Shown: one piece after another, positions 30,573-39,833 of the stretch
Numbering within the stretch: the first letter of the stretch is position 1
How the letters are laid out: each line of letters starts with the position of its first letter
NCBI GenBank assembly: GCA_003427395.1
Contig: BFEA01000040.1
Span: forward strand, 4,673,050-4,712,882
Direction: 5' to 3'
Origin: Chara braunii
Lineage: Eukaryota > Streptophyta > Charophyceae > Charales > Characeae
DNA length: 39,833 nucleotides
Translations under genes and position numbers: made by a program
Notes under the pieces: model-generated
Told to the model about the DNA's origin: nothing
The model's input: the letters and a program-made list of their open reading frames with translations, nothing else
Database searches by the model: none

Positions 30573-31040
30573 TTTTTTTTTTTTTTTTTAAAGCCCTGGG
30601 TGTTGTAGAGGCCACTAGTGACCTAACTCAGGGCACGCTCACACTGCGGTAGCAAATCCGTATAAATTGCGAAAATGGTTTGGGTCGAATTGGGGTATTT
30701 GGGACGTTTCTGGTCACACCGCGTTCCCATTTCGCTAAAGACACGGTCGTTGTCGTGCCATTAGGGTGCTGCTGTTTGGGGTTTCCAGTCACACAGAAGT
30801 AACCCGAAATATAGAACGTTCATGTTCCCAACTTTGCATTCATTTACAAAATAAAAAAATTAAAAAATAAGGATTTTGCGGTAACCTCTGAAGATTACCG
30901 CAAACTCCTCAAACCCACTGTAAGGCAGGCCGCTGACAAATGGGTTTGCGAATGGGGTGTCTAGGGTCGGAACCATTGTGTGTGAGCAGCCGTGTGCACA
31001 TTTTTTTGGGAGTTTTATGGTTTTGGTACCCAGTGTGAGC

Positions 31041-31232
31041 ATGCCCTGACTGTGTGTGTTGTGTCTCTGTGTGTGTGTGTTTATGTGTCTTTGTGTGTTG
31101 TGTGTTGTGTGTTGTGTGTCAGTGTGTCTGTGTATGTTGTGTGTGTGTGTGTGTGTGTTTGTGTGTGTTGTGTGTCTGTGTGTGTGTGTTTATGTGTTTG
31201 TGTGTGTTGTATTTGTCTGACTGTTTGTCTGT
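31041..31232. repeat. (TG)n-rich microsatellite
   Basis: TGTGTG runs broken by TTG, CTG and TATG. Valine/cysteine-rich frames here are repeat artefacts. T/A-rich homopolymers fill 31260-31605. Confidence 0.9.
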
Positions 31233-31788
31233 CTGTATCTGTGCCAGATTGTGCGTATGTGCGAGTCTTTTTTTCCTTTTTTTTTGTTTTTTATGGTTTT
31301 GATTTTTTTTTAAATACACAAAGTTAAAAAAAAAAACAAAAAAAAAATATTTTGTTGTGCATCTTTGAAAGATCTACAACCCTATATTTGTTAATTGTTT
31401 TTTTGTTTTTTTGTCATCCCTCAAAAAATCTCTGTGAAACCCAAAAAAAAAACACTCATTCCATTTTTTGTTTTTGTTTTTTTCATTGTGTTTATGTTTT
31501 TGTTTTTTTTAAATATAGTCAAACATAAAAAAATAAAATTAAAAATATGGGGTTGTAGTCCTCGAAGAGACCTACAACCCCCTTTTTTTTTGTTTTTTTT
31601 TGGATAATTTCTAGCCCAGGAAAACAATCATCCCGGACCCCGTTAATTCTCGTCAAACTCGCGTTTGAACGGGAGTTTAATGGGAATTCAACGAACGTTG
31701 AATTTTTCAACGTGGAACCCGCGTTGAATTCAAAATCGGACACACTGTCTTCAACCCTAAAACCCCGAGTACAAGACTGACAGAAAGG

Positions 31789-32439
31789 TCAATGAAAAAT
31801 GTTTCAACCATCAGTACTTTCGAGCCACTTCTTCCTGACGCTCGACTCGCCCTATGCACCACCAAAACGAAACGAATCGACGTGACTCTCCTTTTGTTTG
31901 GCGTCCCCACCCATTTTCCCCTGGCAACGAACCCCGATAGTTGCAGCGTACATGTAGCCACCTTGGAGAAAAATGGTTGAGAAATGTATTGGTGGTTTAA
32001 AAGATAAGGACCCTGCTTAGTGGGAAGCAATCATTCAACAAGAGAAAAGTGGGGTGCAATTGTATCGTCGTCTACCTCCAATGGTTGATGTGTAACATGC
32101 AATGGGTCATGCACATTCAAAGAAGTCCTACCATAGTGTATATAGATCTATAGTGGTTATAAAAAAAGTCATTTAAGGACGGTTAGCAACAAAGGATATT
32201 GGAAACGTGGACTATAAAGTTTGGAGTTAGAAGTGTAAGACAACTTTCAACAATAAGATTGGTCCGCGTTGCGACAAGAAAAAAAAACAGAACAGATCTT
32301 CAAGAAATACTAAGAAAAAAATATGTTGAGATTTATAACAAGATGAAACATCTTTCACCTCATAAAATAATTAGGTTGTTGTGTGACTCCAATCACTTTT
32401 TATCACAATGTCTGCATTGTGATATCTTAGACTCAGATG
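31789..32439. other. Unassigned AT-leaning DNA
   Basis: No gene was recognised. The frames at 31792-31980 and 32199-32456 lack motifs. Confidence 0.4.
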
Positions 32440-33470
32440 TACAGATCCATAAGTAATGTGGAATGCGCTCATGGAACTTGTGTGCATTGATAAGATCCAC
32501 TGAAGTGGTCAGGCATAAGTATCAATGGGTACTCATGTTCTGGTTGGAGCAAAGTGTGCGAGAATCGCCTCGTCAATATAGTGTTATGCTGAGTTATGCA
32601 TTATAACCTTGCAAGGGGAAGGTTGACATTACGACCGGTATTGTTCCAATTTTGAACATTGTGTTCTGGTTGTACTGATACTTAAATGTTGAGGTAGAGA
32701 GCACATGTTCAAATTCGTGCTTGCAAGAAGGAAGTCTTTGGCCCAGAAGTACAAGTCCGTAACTATTGTGGAATGTGTTTGTGAAACTTGCATGCATTGA
32801 TAAGACGTGCTTAAAGCATCACTACCCCCACCGTCATAAATTATGGGGGACAGGTAGCAGAGGTTCATAAGGGTTACCGGTAGTACAATGGGGCGGACTG
32901 GCAGAGTAACAAAATTACAAAATGCGCTCAATTTCCGCTGCGATTTATTTTGTTGTTAAAATTATTATTATTTTTTTTTTAAATATTTTTCATATAAAGA
33001 TCACGACAAAATCTACAAACCCTCGAATTTTCAAAGTTCTTGAGTCATCCTTCTGAGCACAAAAAACCATGAAAGTTATGGTACTTTTCCCATTGGCCCA
33101 GGCGTGAGAAAGTGGTAAAAATAAAAAATGCGACGGAACGACGCGGCATTTATTTTACGGTCTAATTTTTATTTTATTTTTTTTACTTTTCCTGGAAAGA
33201 TCACAACCTAATTTACACGATATCAAATTTTCGGATTTTATCGCCCATTGTTTTGAGCGTAAAAAATCGTCAAAGTTCGTGCTTGAAAATTTTTGGATCG
33301 GACCCACCTGCGCCTGCCAATCGCCACCCCCCCTGAGAACCTAGTCCGTAAGATATTGAAAAACGAATTTAGGTCAGCGGGGGTGGTGGTGGTTTAAGTA
33401 ACTGAGCATAACTACCAATAGTGGTTACGTATTATTTGAATCAAAGTGTGCAGAAATTATTGTGTCGGTA
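32440..33470. repeat. Diverged direct duplication, second copy split by TTAA-A
   Basis: 32440-32580 (GTACAGATCC, GTGGAATGCG, TGCATTGATAAGA, AGCAAAGTGTGCGAGAAT) is repeated at 32745-32814 plus 33398-33470 (GTACAAGTCC, GTGGAATGTG, TGCATTGATAAGA, TCAAAGTGTGCAGAAAT). The interruption in the second copy is exactly the TTAA-A element, which supplies an empty-site comparison. Confidence 0.7.
32811..33397 (+). mobile_element. TTAA-A: element bounded by TTAA with long TIRs
   Basis: 587 bp. The left end is TTAAAGCATCACTACCCCCA and the right end is GGGGGTGGTGGTGGTTTAA. It contains two internal modules of about 200 bp, each with AGATCACxAC, AATTTTC, GAGC and AAAATCGTxAAAGT landmarks. Comparison with the uninterrupted copy of the duplication at 32500-32540 puts a single TTAA-like site where the element sits. 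TTAA duplication is the hallmark of piggyBac-type elements, but the TIR sequence itself was not matched to that family. Confidence 0.75.
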
Positions 33471-33530
33471 TGATCACGATAATAACCATTCATTTTGCTC
33501 CGAAGGTCGAACATCAAAAGTTACGGAAGG

Positions 33531-33927
33531 CAGAATTTTTTTCTAGAATTAAATAATCATTACAGGATAAAGCTATATTTTAAAATTTAAATTTTTATTC
33601 CAACATTAAAAATATCATTTTACTTTTAAATTTTATTGTCTTACTTAAAAAATTTTATTCCAAAAATGGGGTATTCCTTCTTGTTTGAACTGCATGCTAG
33701 AGATGAAATAAAAGTCTCGATTGATTTGTAATTTTTCTTAATTCAACTATTATTCTATTATAAGGAGGTTTAGTCATAAATATGTTAAGCCCATGTTAAT
33801 TAAAAGATATTTGTTACCGTATGAACTCGTTCAAACTTTCATTTCATCTAAAATTTTAAGAATCTGAATGATATATTTTTTTTAATATAATGTTTTTTCA
33901 ACTTTCATTACTTACGAAAATTTTTAT
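33531..33927 (-). mobile_element. Foldback element FB, copy 3 (decayed)
   Basis: About 397 bp. It shares CTAGAATTAAATAATCATT, the GGGGTATTCCTTCTT core, the TGCATGCTAGAGATG core and CAACTTTCATT near the end with copies 1 and 2. It has many substitutions and an internal deletion. Confidence 0.8.
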
Positions 33928-35149
33928 GTACATGAAAACTGCATATTTCATTATTTAGGTAGGAAACGTGTTGGTGGTTTAACGAATATAGTGAAATAAA
34001 AACCTCGGTCTCGCTCAAAAGCTCAAAAGTAGGAAAAACAAAAGGACAAGCAGAAATAGAAAAGACGATAATAAATCATTTTGGAAGAGGAATAAAGGGA
34101 TGAAGAGGATGAAGCAAGATCATCGAATCAAAATTATTGCGTTACTGAGATCCCACCACCATGTTCATCCCCGCAATCAGCTTCCCACAACAAACAAACA
34201 ACTGCCTCGTACGTAAAACACACAAATATGCAACTCTGTCACGGTCTGTTTATGTAAAACGATGTTAAACACTCATAGAATTCTGATAAAGAGCACGAGG
34301 AAAATTGTATTATTGGTTTCTGAGAGAGATAGTTGAAAGCACGTCACCAAATTAACTAATGTTTTTTTTTTTAATCCACTTAATTGCATTGTTTGATATA
34401 CGTATTATATTTTCAAACACTGAGACCACTTAGACAAACTTTTAACTTTTATGGTGACGTATATGTACTTGCTTCTCACAAACAAAACGAAAAATAGAAA
34501 ATCAACGCTGATTACTTATTTTGTGATGTAAATTTTTATTTTGATTCATAGTGACAAATAATAATAAAAATATTCATTATTAAGAAGAAGTCGGAGAAAG
34601 AAGGGTATATAAATCGTCTATATTTGAGTTGGGGGTAGAACAAGGAAGAACGATAATCCATATAGAGCATGTGTCTGGAAATTGCCCCCATTTTATGAAC
34701 CACTAAACGTTTTAGACACGAGTCGCACAATGTTGATATCGTTAGGTTCCGACTCGAGCACACATAATTGATCAAAGAATCGTGGTGCTAACACATTTTT
34801 TTATCTTCGTTAAGTATCATAAAAATGTATATAAGACATTGGGAATAAAGTTCTTATTTTCCGCCCAATAGCTACATACCGGCCTTTTGTGGGTCAACTT
34901 TATCATTCTTTGTTTTTAACGACTAAAGAGAAACATTTTCATTGATTCATAATACCTATTTTTTTTTTTCTTTAATTGAGGTCCTTGTTCTCAGTCGATG
35001 AAACATTTACAGGTTCGCTAATTAAGTTAGGTCGATTAAATTCATGCACTATACCTCAATCAACCGATATAATGTAGTTTACTATCTAAGGGTAAGGACG
35101 CATGTCATTAACTACAATGTTCCTATAGAGGGTTGTTATAATCATTCGG
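33928..35149. other. Unassigned AT-rich DNA
   Basis: No gene, RNA or clear repeat was recognised. The minus-strand frame 34536-34775 has no motif. Confidence 0.45.
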
Positions 35150-36214
35150 TTAAATCATAACTACCCCCACCGTCCCAAATTTTCCAGGACTGGTAACACA
35201 AGTTCATTAGGGCTACAAGTAGCACAGTGGGGGAATCACACGGAGTGAGAAACTGAAAAATGTGTTGAATTGCCTCCGCGATTTATTTCACGGTTGAAAT
35301 GATTATTTTTCGAGGCTACCAAAGTGGTCCGAGTCCACTTTATCGGGCAGGTTAAAAAAAAATAAAAAAATAAAAAAATAAGAAAATAAAATTATTTTTT
35401 TATTTATTTTTATTTTAAATTTGGTAAATATTTTCAATCTAACCTTGATGCAAATGTTATTCAATTTATTTTTCTGCACGACATACTTTTTTTTTTTTTT
35501 TTTACCTTCTTTCGTCCTTTTATGGTTGGGCCGCTCGAGAAAATAGGATGATCTGGGCGGTCCAGCTGGTAGCCTAGTTATTTTTTTAATTTTTAAATAT
35601 GTTTTATAGAAAGACCACGACGAAATTTACGAACTCTCTAACTTTTGGACTTCTGAGCGTACTCTATTGGACATGAAAAATCGTTGAAGTCGGGGTACTT
35701 TTTCTGTTGGCCCACACATGATAGAGCGACAAAATGGAACATGGGATTAATTGGCGCAACATTTATTTCGCGGTTTTAATTAAAAAAAATAAAAGTAAAA
35801 AAATCCATGAAAATAATATGATCGAATTCACAAACCCTATAATTTTGAGAGTTGTTGAGTCATCCATCTGAGCACAAAAACTCACGATCGTTGGGGTACT
35901 TTTCATGTTTGCCTACACGTGGTAGAGTGCCAAAAATGAAAAATACGACAAAACGACGCGATATTTATTTCACAATCAATATTATTTATTTATTTTTTTG
36001 ATAATTTTTTTAGGACGATCATAATCTCATCTACATGATCTTTAGTTTTCATATTTTTCGTCAATTCTTCTGACCATGAAAATTCGCCAAAGTTTGTGCT
36101 TCAAAATCCTTAAACCCGATCCGCTTGCGCTTGACGGTCACTGCCCGACCTAAAAACCCGGTCCATAAGGACAGGAAACCCGAATTTAGGATGGCGGGGG
36201 TAGTGGTCGTTTAA
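35150..36214 (+). mobile_element. TTAA-B: long copy with three internal modules
   Basis: 1065 bp, with TTAA at both ends (35150-35153, 36211-36214). The left end is TTAAATCATAACTACCCCCA and the right end is GGCGGGGGTAGTGGTCGTTTAA. Three modules start with ATTTATTTC(A/G)C at about 35281, 35760 and 35964. The first is interrupted by M9-2. Orientation is the same as TTAA-A. Confidence 0.8.
35312..35577. mobile_element. M9-2: 9-bp-TSD element nested in TTAA-B
   Basis: 266 bp, GAGGCTACCA... to ...GCTGGTAGCCTAG. TSDs are TTATTTTTC (35303-35311) and TTATTTTTT (35578-35586), 8 of 9 identical. The inverted core matches the M9-1 module (ATGTxxTGCA, AAAATAA, ACCAAATTTA), so it lies in the opposite orientation to M9-1 and M9-3. 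Confidence 0.8.
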
Positions 36215-36516
36215 CCTCTTCAATTAACTTTTTTGCTAGAGACATATGTGGTGCGTTGTTATAGATCGAAACAACATCCACAACATAATAAAAACTTTTC
36301 AAAAATTTTATCTAAGATAAAAGGATATGAAAAAATTAATAGTCATTAAACCAATCAAAGGTTTACCTTTTTAGATTGGTTGTTATTGATTTTGTCTTTA
36401 GGATACGGTTGCACTCTGTAGGGGTACAATCAAGCTTGAGAAATGACGATGTGATATAGGGAAGAAAGTGTAAAGATGCAAGGGAGTATAAGAGCTTATC
36501 GTGGAGCGTTTGCAAG

Positions 36517-37300
36517 TTAAACCACCACTACCTCCGCCAGCTTCAATTCATTTTCTTGGCCTTACGGACCGGGTTCTTAATGGTGGCAGCGACCGGCAAG
36601 CGCAAAAGGACCTGGTCCAAGGATTTTCAAGCATCAACTTTGGCAATTTTTAACGCTTAGAAAAATTGAAAAAGAACTCTAAAGAATCAAAGATTCTGTA
36701 TATTAGACTGTGATCTTTCTAGAAAAAATATCAAAAAAATGAAAAAAAAAAAATTAGGCTGTGAAAAAAAATATTGCGGTATTTCATCACACTTTTTAAT
36801 TTTGCCACTCAACCACGTGTGGGCCAACGAGAAAAGTACCCCGAATTCCGCGATTTGTTGCGCTCAAAAGGATGACTCGACAACTCTGCAAATGGCAGGG
36901 GTTGCGTATTTGGTTGTTGTCTTGCCATGAAAAATATTTTAGACAGTGAAATAAATATCGTGTCAATCCGTCCTATATTTTATTTTTGTTGGTCTATCAG
37001 GTGTTCGCCAACGAAAAAAGTACCTTGACTTCAGCGATTTTTCACGTCCAATACTATGCTCTAGGAAGTCTGAAAACTAAAGGGTGCCCAAATTCGGTGG
37101 TGACTCGTGATATTTCTCGGAAAAATATTTTAAAAATTTTAAAAAATCATTTTAACCGCCGAATAAACCACAGGGGCAATTTGATACATTTTTCAATTTT
37201 GCCACTCCACAAGTTTTCCCCACTGCGCTACCGGTGACCCTTATGGACCTGTGCTACTAGTCCCCCACAATTTAGGATGGCGGGGGTAGTGGTGGTTTAA
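36517..37300 (-). mobile_element. TTAA-C: inverted copy, three modules
   Basis: 784 bp. The left end is TTAAACCACCACTACCTCCG and the right end is CGGGGGTAGTGGTGGTTTAA, nearly perfect inverted repeats. Internal landmarks are the reverse complement of TTAA-A and TTAA-B, including CCGGTGACCCTTATGGACCT near the right end. The plus-strand frames at 36739-36930 and 36986-37237 lie in the modules and are not genes. Confidence 0.85.
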
Positions 37301-38077
37301 AATGGTTGTAAATCAGGAGAATGAAAATGATTGTTATATACTTCTTTCGTTTTCATTGTGTATAATTAACGTTAAACTGCTCAGCACATCAGTTTTGTCA
37401 TTCAAAACCCTACCAAATGAGAGAGCCCTCACGACTTGATCATCTAAAAGTTTCACAAAAGACGTAACTTCGAACAACGCATGCTACTGTTTCAATCGAG
37501 CGGGCTCACAACTTTAATCAAGCATATTAGTTAATTTTGTTTTTGTTCCTTATAATTCGTTCTCACGAGGTATATTTTGTTTTTCCTAAGGCGATGCCAC
37601 CATCTTTAACAGTATATCTCTACCGAATTACTGACTACATGCAAAATTTTTTACATATAATTATTACAAGGGTAAATCAGCAGAAGTTGTTTTCTCGTTT
37701 GTATGAATATGTGAATATATAATTAAAATCTTTGTCGAATCCGAATATTAGTTTTCCTAAGCGAACCAATATCCTAATTACAAATTCAATATTCGTTGAT
37801 TATGATGAATTCAACCAATCTTTAAAAAAACTAGTTCCTTGAATACAGCACTCTCTCAAAAGTAGTAAAAACTTAATCAATCATGCAAACAACACAATAT
37901 AGAGTTGATAAAAGTTTTAAAAAAAATGTTAAGCAAACTAATCTTCAAATTACAAAGTTAATTTTTATTGGCTATGATTGATTCCACAAAATTTGAAAAG
38001 ACATAGCTCCTTACATGTAATATTTTCTTTTAATTAGTTAAAATTGAATCTACCATGCAAACAATTCAATAAAAAGT
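37301..38077. other. Unassigned AT-rich DNA with an echo of the 20.3-kb block
   Basis: 37600-37690 is a decayed match to 20295-20375 (see that entry). The remainder shows no gene. Confidence 0.4.
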
Positions 38078-38335
38078 TAGGCTACCAGTCGAGCCGCGCG
38101 GGTCACCCTATTTTTCGGAACGGCCCGATCGTGTAAGGACCACAGAAAATCCTAGCAAAAATATATATATATATATTTTATGCAAAAAAATAAATTGAAC
38201 AATTTTTGTCTAAGGGTCATATCGAAATTCTTTACCAAATTTAAATAAAAAATAACGTTGAAAAATATTTTTTATTTTTCTATTATTTCTTTGGCCCGGC
38301 AAGGCAAATGGCCACGAGCCACTCCGGTAACCTAG
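38078..38335. mobile_element. M9-3: 9-bp-TSD element
   Basis: 258 bp, TAGGCTACCAGTCG... to ...CTCCGGTAACCTAG. TSDs are ATAAAAAGT (38069-38077) and ATAAAAATT (38336-38344), 8 of 9 identical. The core carries TTTATGCAAAAAAATAAATT, GAACAATTTTTGTCT and CATATCGAAATTC, as in M9-1. Confidence 0.85.
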
Positions 38336-38735
38336 ATAAAAATTTGATTAGAGTTATAAATTTTCAACATTAAGATACAATATGATAAAATAAAAATTAT
38401 CTTATTCAAATATAATAAATCAATTAGTTCAGATCGAAGCAATGAGTCTTGGATTATACAGTTTTTACTTGATGAACTTATATTATAAAATATTTCGTCT
38501 TATAGGTTCAACTAAGTGTAAGATAAATAAATATAATTTAAAACCATTTATAATATTTTCGTCTAACTTTTGAGAGTTTCAATTTGGAAAGATACTAGTT
38601 GTGAATACTGTTATCCAAATTTTTTTTTATCAATGACGGATATTTATAAGAGGGATTATAACAAAATCACTTGATTTAACGTGGAAAAATTATCAGACTT
38701 ATGTCGTATTTAACCTTAAGGATGTTGTATTGAAA

Positions 38736-39440
38736 CCTAGGTTGTTCGACGTACGTGTACGTGGGTTGTGCGTATACACATACACATATTCGTGTACGCG
38801 ACACATACACACGTACACGTACTCCCGTACGTTGGAATACCGTATACGTAAAAAAGGAAAAAACAATCATCAGAAAAATATGAAAAAAAGTATGTAATGC
38901 AGAATGATATTTCAAACAACTTTTGTCTGAGACTCATCGTAAAATTTTGCACCTGTCTCGAGTGAAAAATCAAAAACACAAAAAATAAATAAATTAAAAT
39001 AAAAAGTAAGAAAAAAAACAGGACAAAAACAGAAAAAAAAAAAAAACTTCTGTAACAGATATATGTTATGCAGAAACATGATACAAACAACTTATGTCTA
39101 GGAGTCATCCCCGAATTTTAAATCAAACTCGAGTAAGAAATTAAAAACTAAAAAAAAAGTAATATTATCACAATCAAGGTTCTCGACATTCGGGACAGGT
39201 TGAACGCCTGAACCCGAACGCCTGAACGTTCGGCACCCCCTCTCGACGAGTTCGACCGTTCGACCAAATGCATTAAAAAAAATAATAATAATAAAAAATC
39301 CAAAAAGTCTGAAAACAATATACGTTATGCAAAAGAATAAACTAAACCAGGGTTACCTCACCGAACGTTCGGGGGCCCCCGGGCTGGCCCCCTAACATTC
39401 GGGCGTTCGGGGTCCCGTTCGGGGGCCAAACACCTCCAGG
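38736..39440. repeat. Array of M9 core modules with GTAC- and CGTTCGG-rich ends
   Basis: The M9 core module (ATGTTATGCA, AACAACTT, TGTCT, TCAT, GAATTTT) recurs at about 38890-38975, 39062-39150 and 39318-39345. The block opens with ACGTACGTGTACG-type palindromic sequence (38748-38845). It also contains two GAACGCCTGAAC / CGAACGTTCGG-rich segments (39183-39265, 39355-39450). It may be compound or chained M9-like elements; no TSDs were defined. Confidence 0.55.
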
Positions 39441-39833
39441 TTCAGCCCTCGCCAAAAAACTTTTCGGGGCCTAAAAATAACTTTTTTTTTCTGAATTTGT
39501 TTTTGTGAGTTCTCTATGATGTAAACTACACGGCTATTAATTTTGAAGCCATTGTGCTAAGCCCAAAATACATTAAAAATCGTCAAAGATGGGGGTGTCA
39601 AAACGTGTTCGCCCACTCACTATTTTGTTTTTTTTCACTTTATTTCGGGGCGTAAAAACATTTATCATTTTTTGAAAAACTTTGAATGAGCTATTGATTA
39701 TGTAAACTACATATCTGCAAATTTTCAGGGCATTTGTCAATGCTAAAAAATAATTAAAAATCGGCAAAGCTAGTGGTATAAAAAAGGTGCTGGCACACTC
39801 ACTCATTTTACTTTTTTTTTTTTTTTTTTTTTT
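39441..39833. repeat. 181-bp tandem repeat, truncated by the window end
   Basis: CGGGGC(C/G)TAAAAA starts at 39465 and 39646. Both units share GATTATGTAAACTAC-like, AAAATCG(T/G)CAAAG and CACTCACT landmarks, and each ends in a T tract. The general wording (AAAAATCGxCAAAG, then GG..., then GCCCAC) echoes the TTAA-family internal module. Confidence 0.7.

Larger units (their letters stand above)
29725..31747. mobile_element. hAT-like non-autonomous element with 8-bp TSD
   Basis: TSDs are TCTTCAAC at 29717-29724 and 31748-31755 (exact). The right end inverted reads CAGTGTGTCCGAT and the left end CCGTGTGTCCGAT; CAGTG-type starts and 8-bp duplications are typical of hAT elements. Subterminal TTGAACG, GTTAAACG and GTTCAAACG motifs and GGGTCCGGG occur near both ends. 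The 2-kb interior has no transposase frame and consists of T-rich tracts, a hairpin-family pair and a TG repeat. Confidence 0.75.
29530..31788 (-). pseudogene. Possible coding relic interrupted by the hAT-like element
   Basis: On the minus strand an open frame runs 29715-29530 (SHLWARLQPIFR... to ILWTL). If the hAT-like element and one TSD copy are removed, the frame extends upstream through 31756-31788, giving about 94 codons without a stop. A TTTCTGTCAG just upstream (31777-31786) looks like a 3' splice site. No family was recognised. It could be a real exon, a retroelement piece or chance. Confidence 0.25.

Noticed and set aside
30992-31327. Cys/Val-rich secreted-like frame
   Set aside because: Encoded by the TG microsatellite inside the hAT-like element.

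Overview
This window looks like non-genic, repeat-dense nuclear DNA from a eukaryote, most likely a streptophyte (land plant or charophyte alga) with a large genome. The best lineage clue is a non-LTR retrotransposon. Its ORF1 resembles the plant DUF4283 plus CCHC-knuckle type, and its ORF2 has an APE endonuclease, a reverse transcriptase and a C-terminal zf-RVT knuckle. There are no bacterial operons, no CRISPR array and no convincing intact host gene. A 931-base N gap, long microsatellites and a leftover Nextera mate-pair junction adapter show this is a short-read scaffold. Species cannot be named from the sequence.

Layout. 1-3.9 kb: low-complexity DNA with GT, CT and homopolymer tracts, an E2F-motif-like minisatellite, a tRNA D-arm-like segment, a hammerhead-like fold and a long hairpin. 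3.9-13.5 kb: one nearly complete but dead LINE (about 4040-13345). It has 15-bp target-site duplications and a poly(A) tail, and it sits inside an older hairpin element whose two halves now flank it. The LINE carries several nonsense codons, a frameshift and a 0.5-kb foldback element inside its endonuclease region. 13.5-20.5 kb: foldback elements sharing a GGGCCTCGTTCCACTAC-like end, a duplicated U2 snRNA 5'-end-like sequence, a CT microsatellite with the N gap, tandem repeats, and conserved non-coding sequence resembling the flank of a plant LTR retroelement. 20.5-29.7 kb: mostly unassigned DNA with a second foldback copy, a 268-bp element with 9-bp TSDs, a 105-bp tandem repeat, a run of small perfect hairpins and a 3-unit array of structured ~170-bp repeats. 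29.7-31.75 kb: a hAT-like non-autonomous element (8-bp TSD) whose removal reopens a reading frame on the minus strand. 32-39.8 kb: AT-rich DNA containing three TTAA-bounded elements with long TIRs and internal modules in tandem, two more 9-bp-TSD elements (one nested), a third foldback copy and two module arrays.

The DNA therefore records nested transposition. At least four separate non-autonomous families are present in multiple copies: foldback FB, TTAA-type, 9-bp-TSD type, and the GGGCCTCG-ended hairpins. Several insertion events can be dated relative to one another from nesting. No cooperating gene set is visible. Family names used here (FB, TTAA-A/B/C, M9-1/2/3, GC-hairpins) are labels for this window only.
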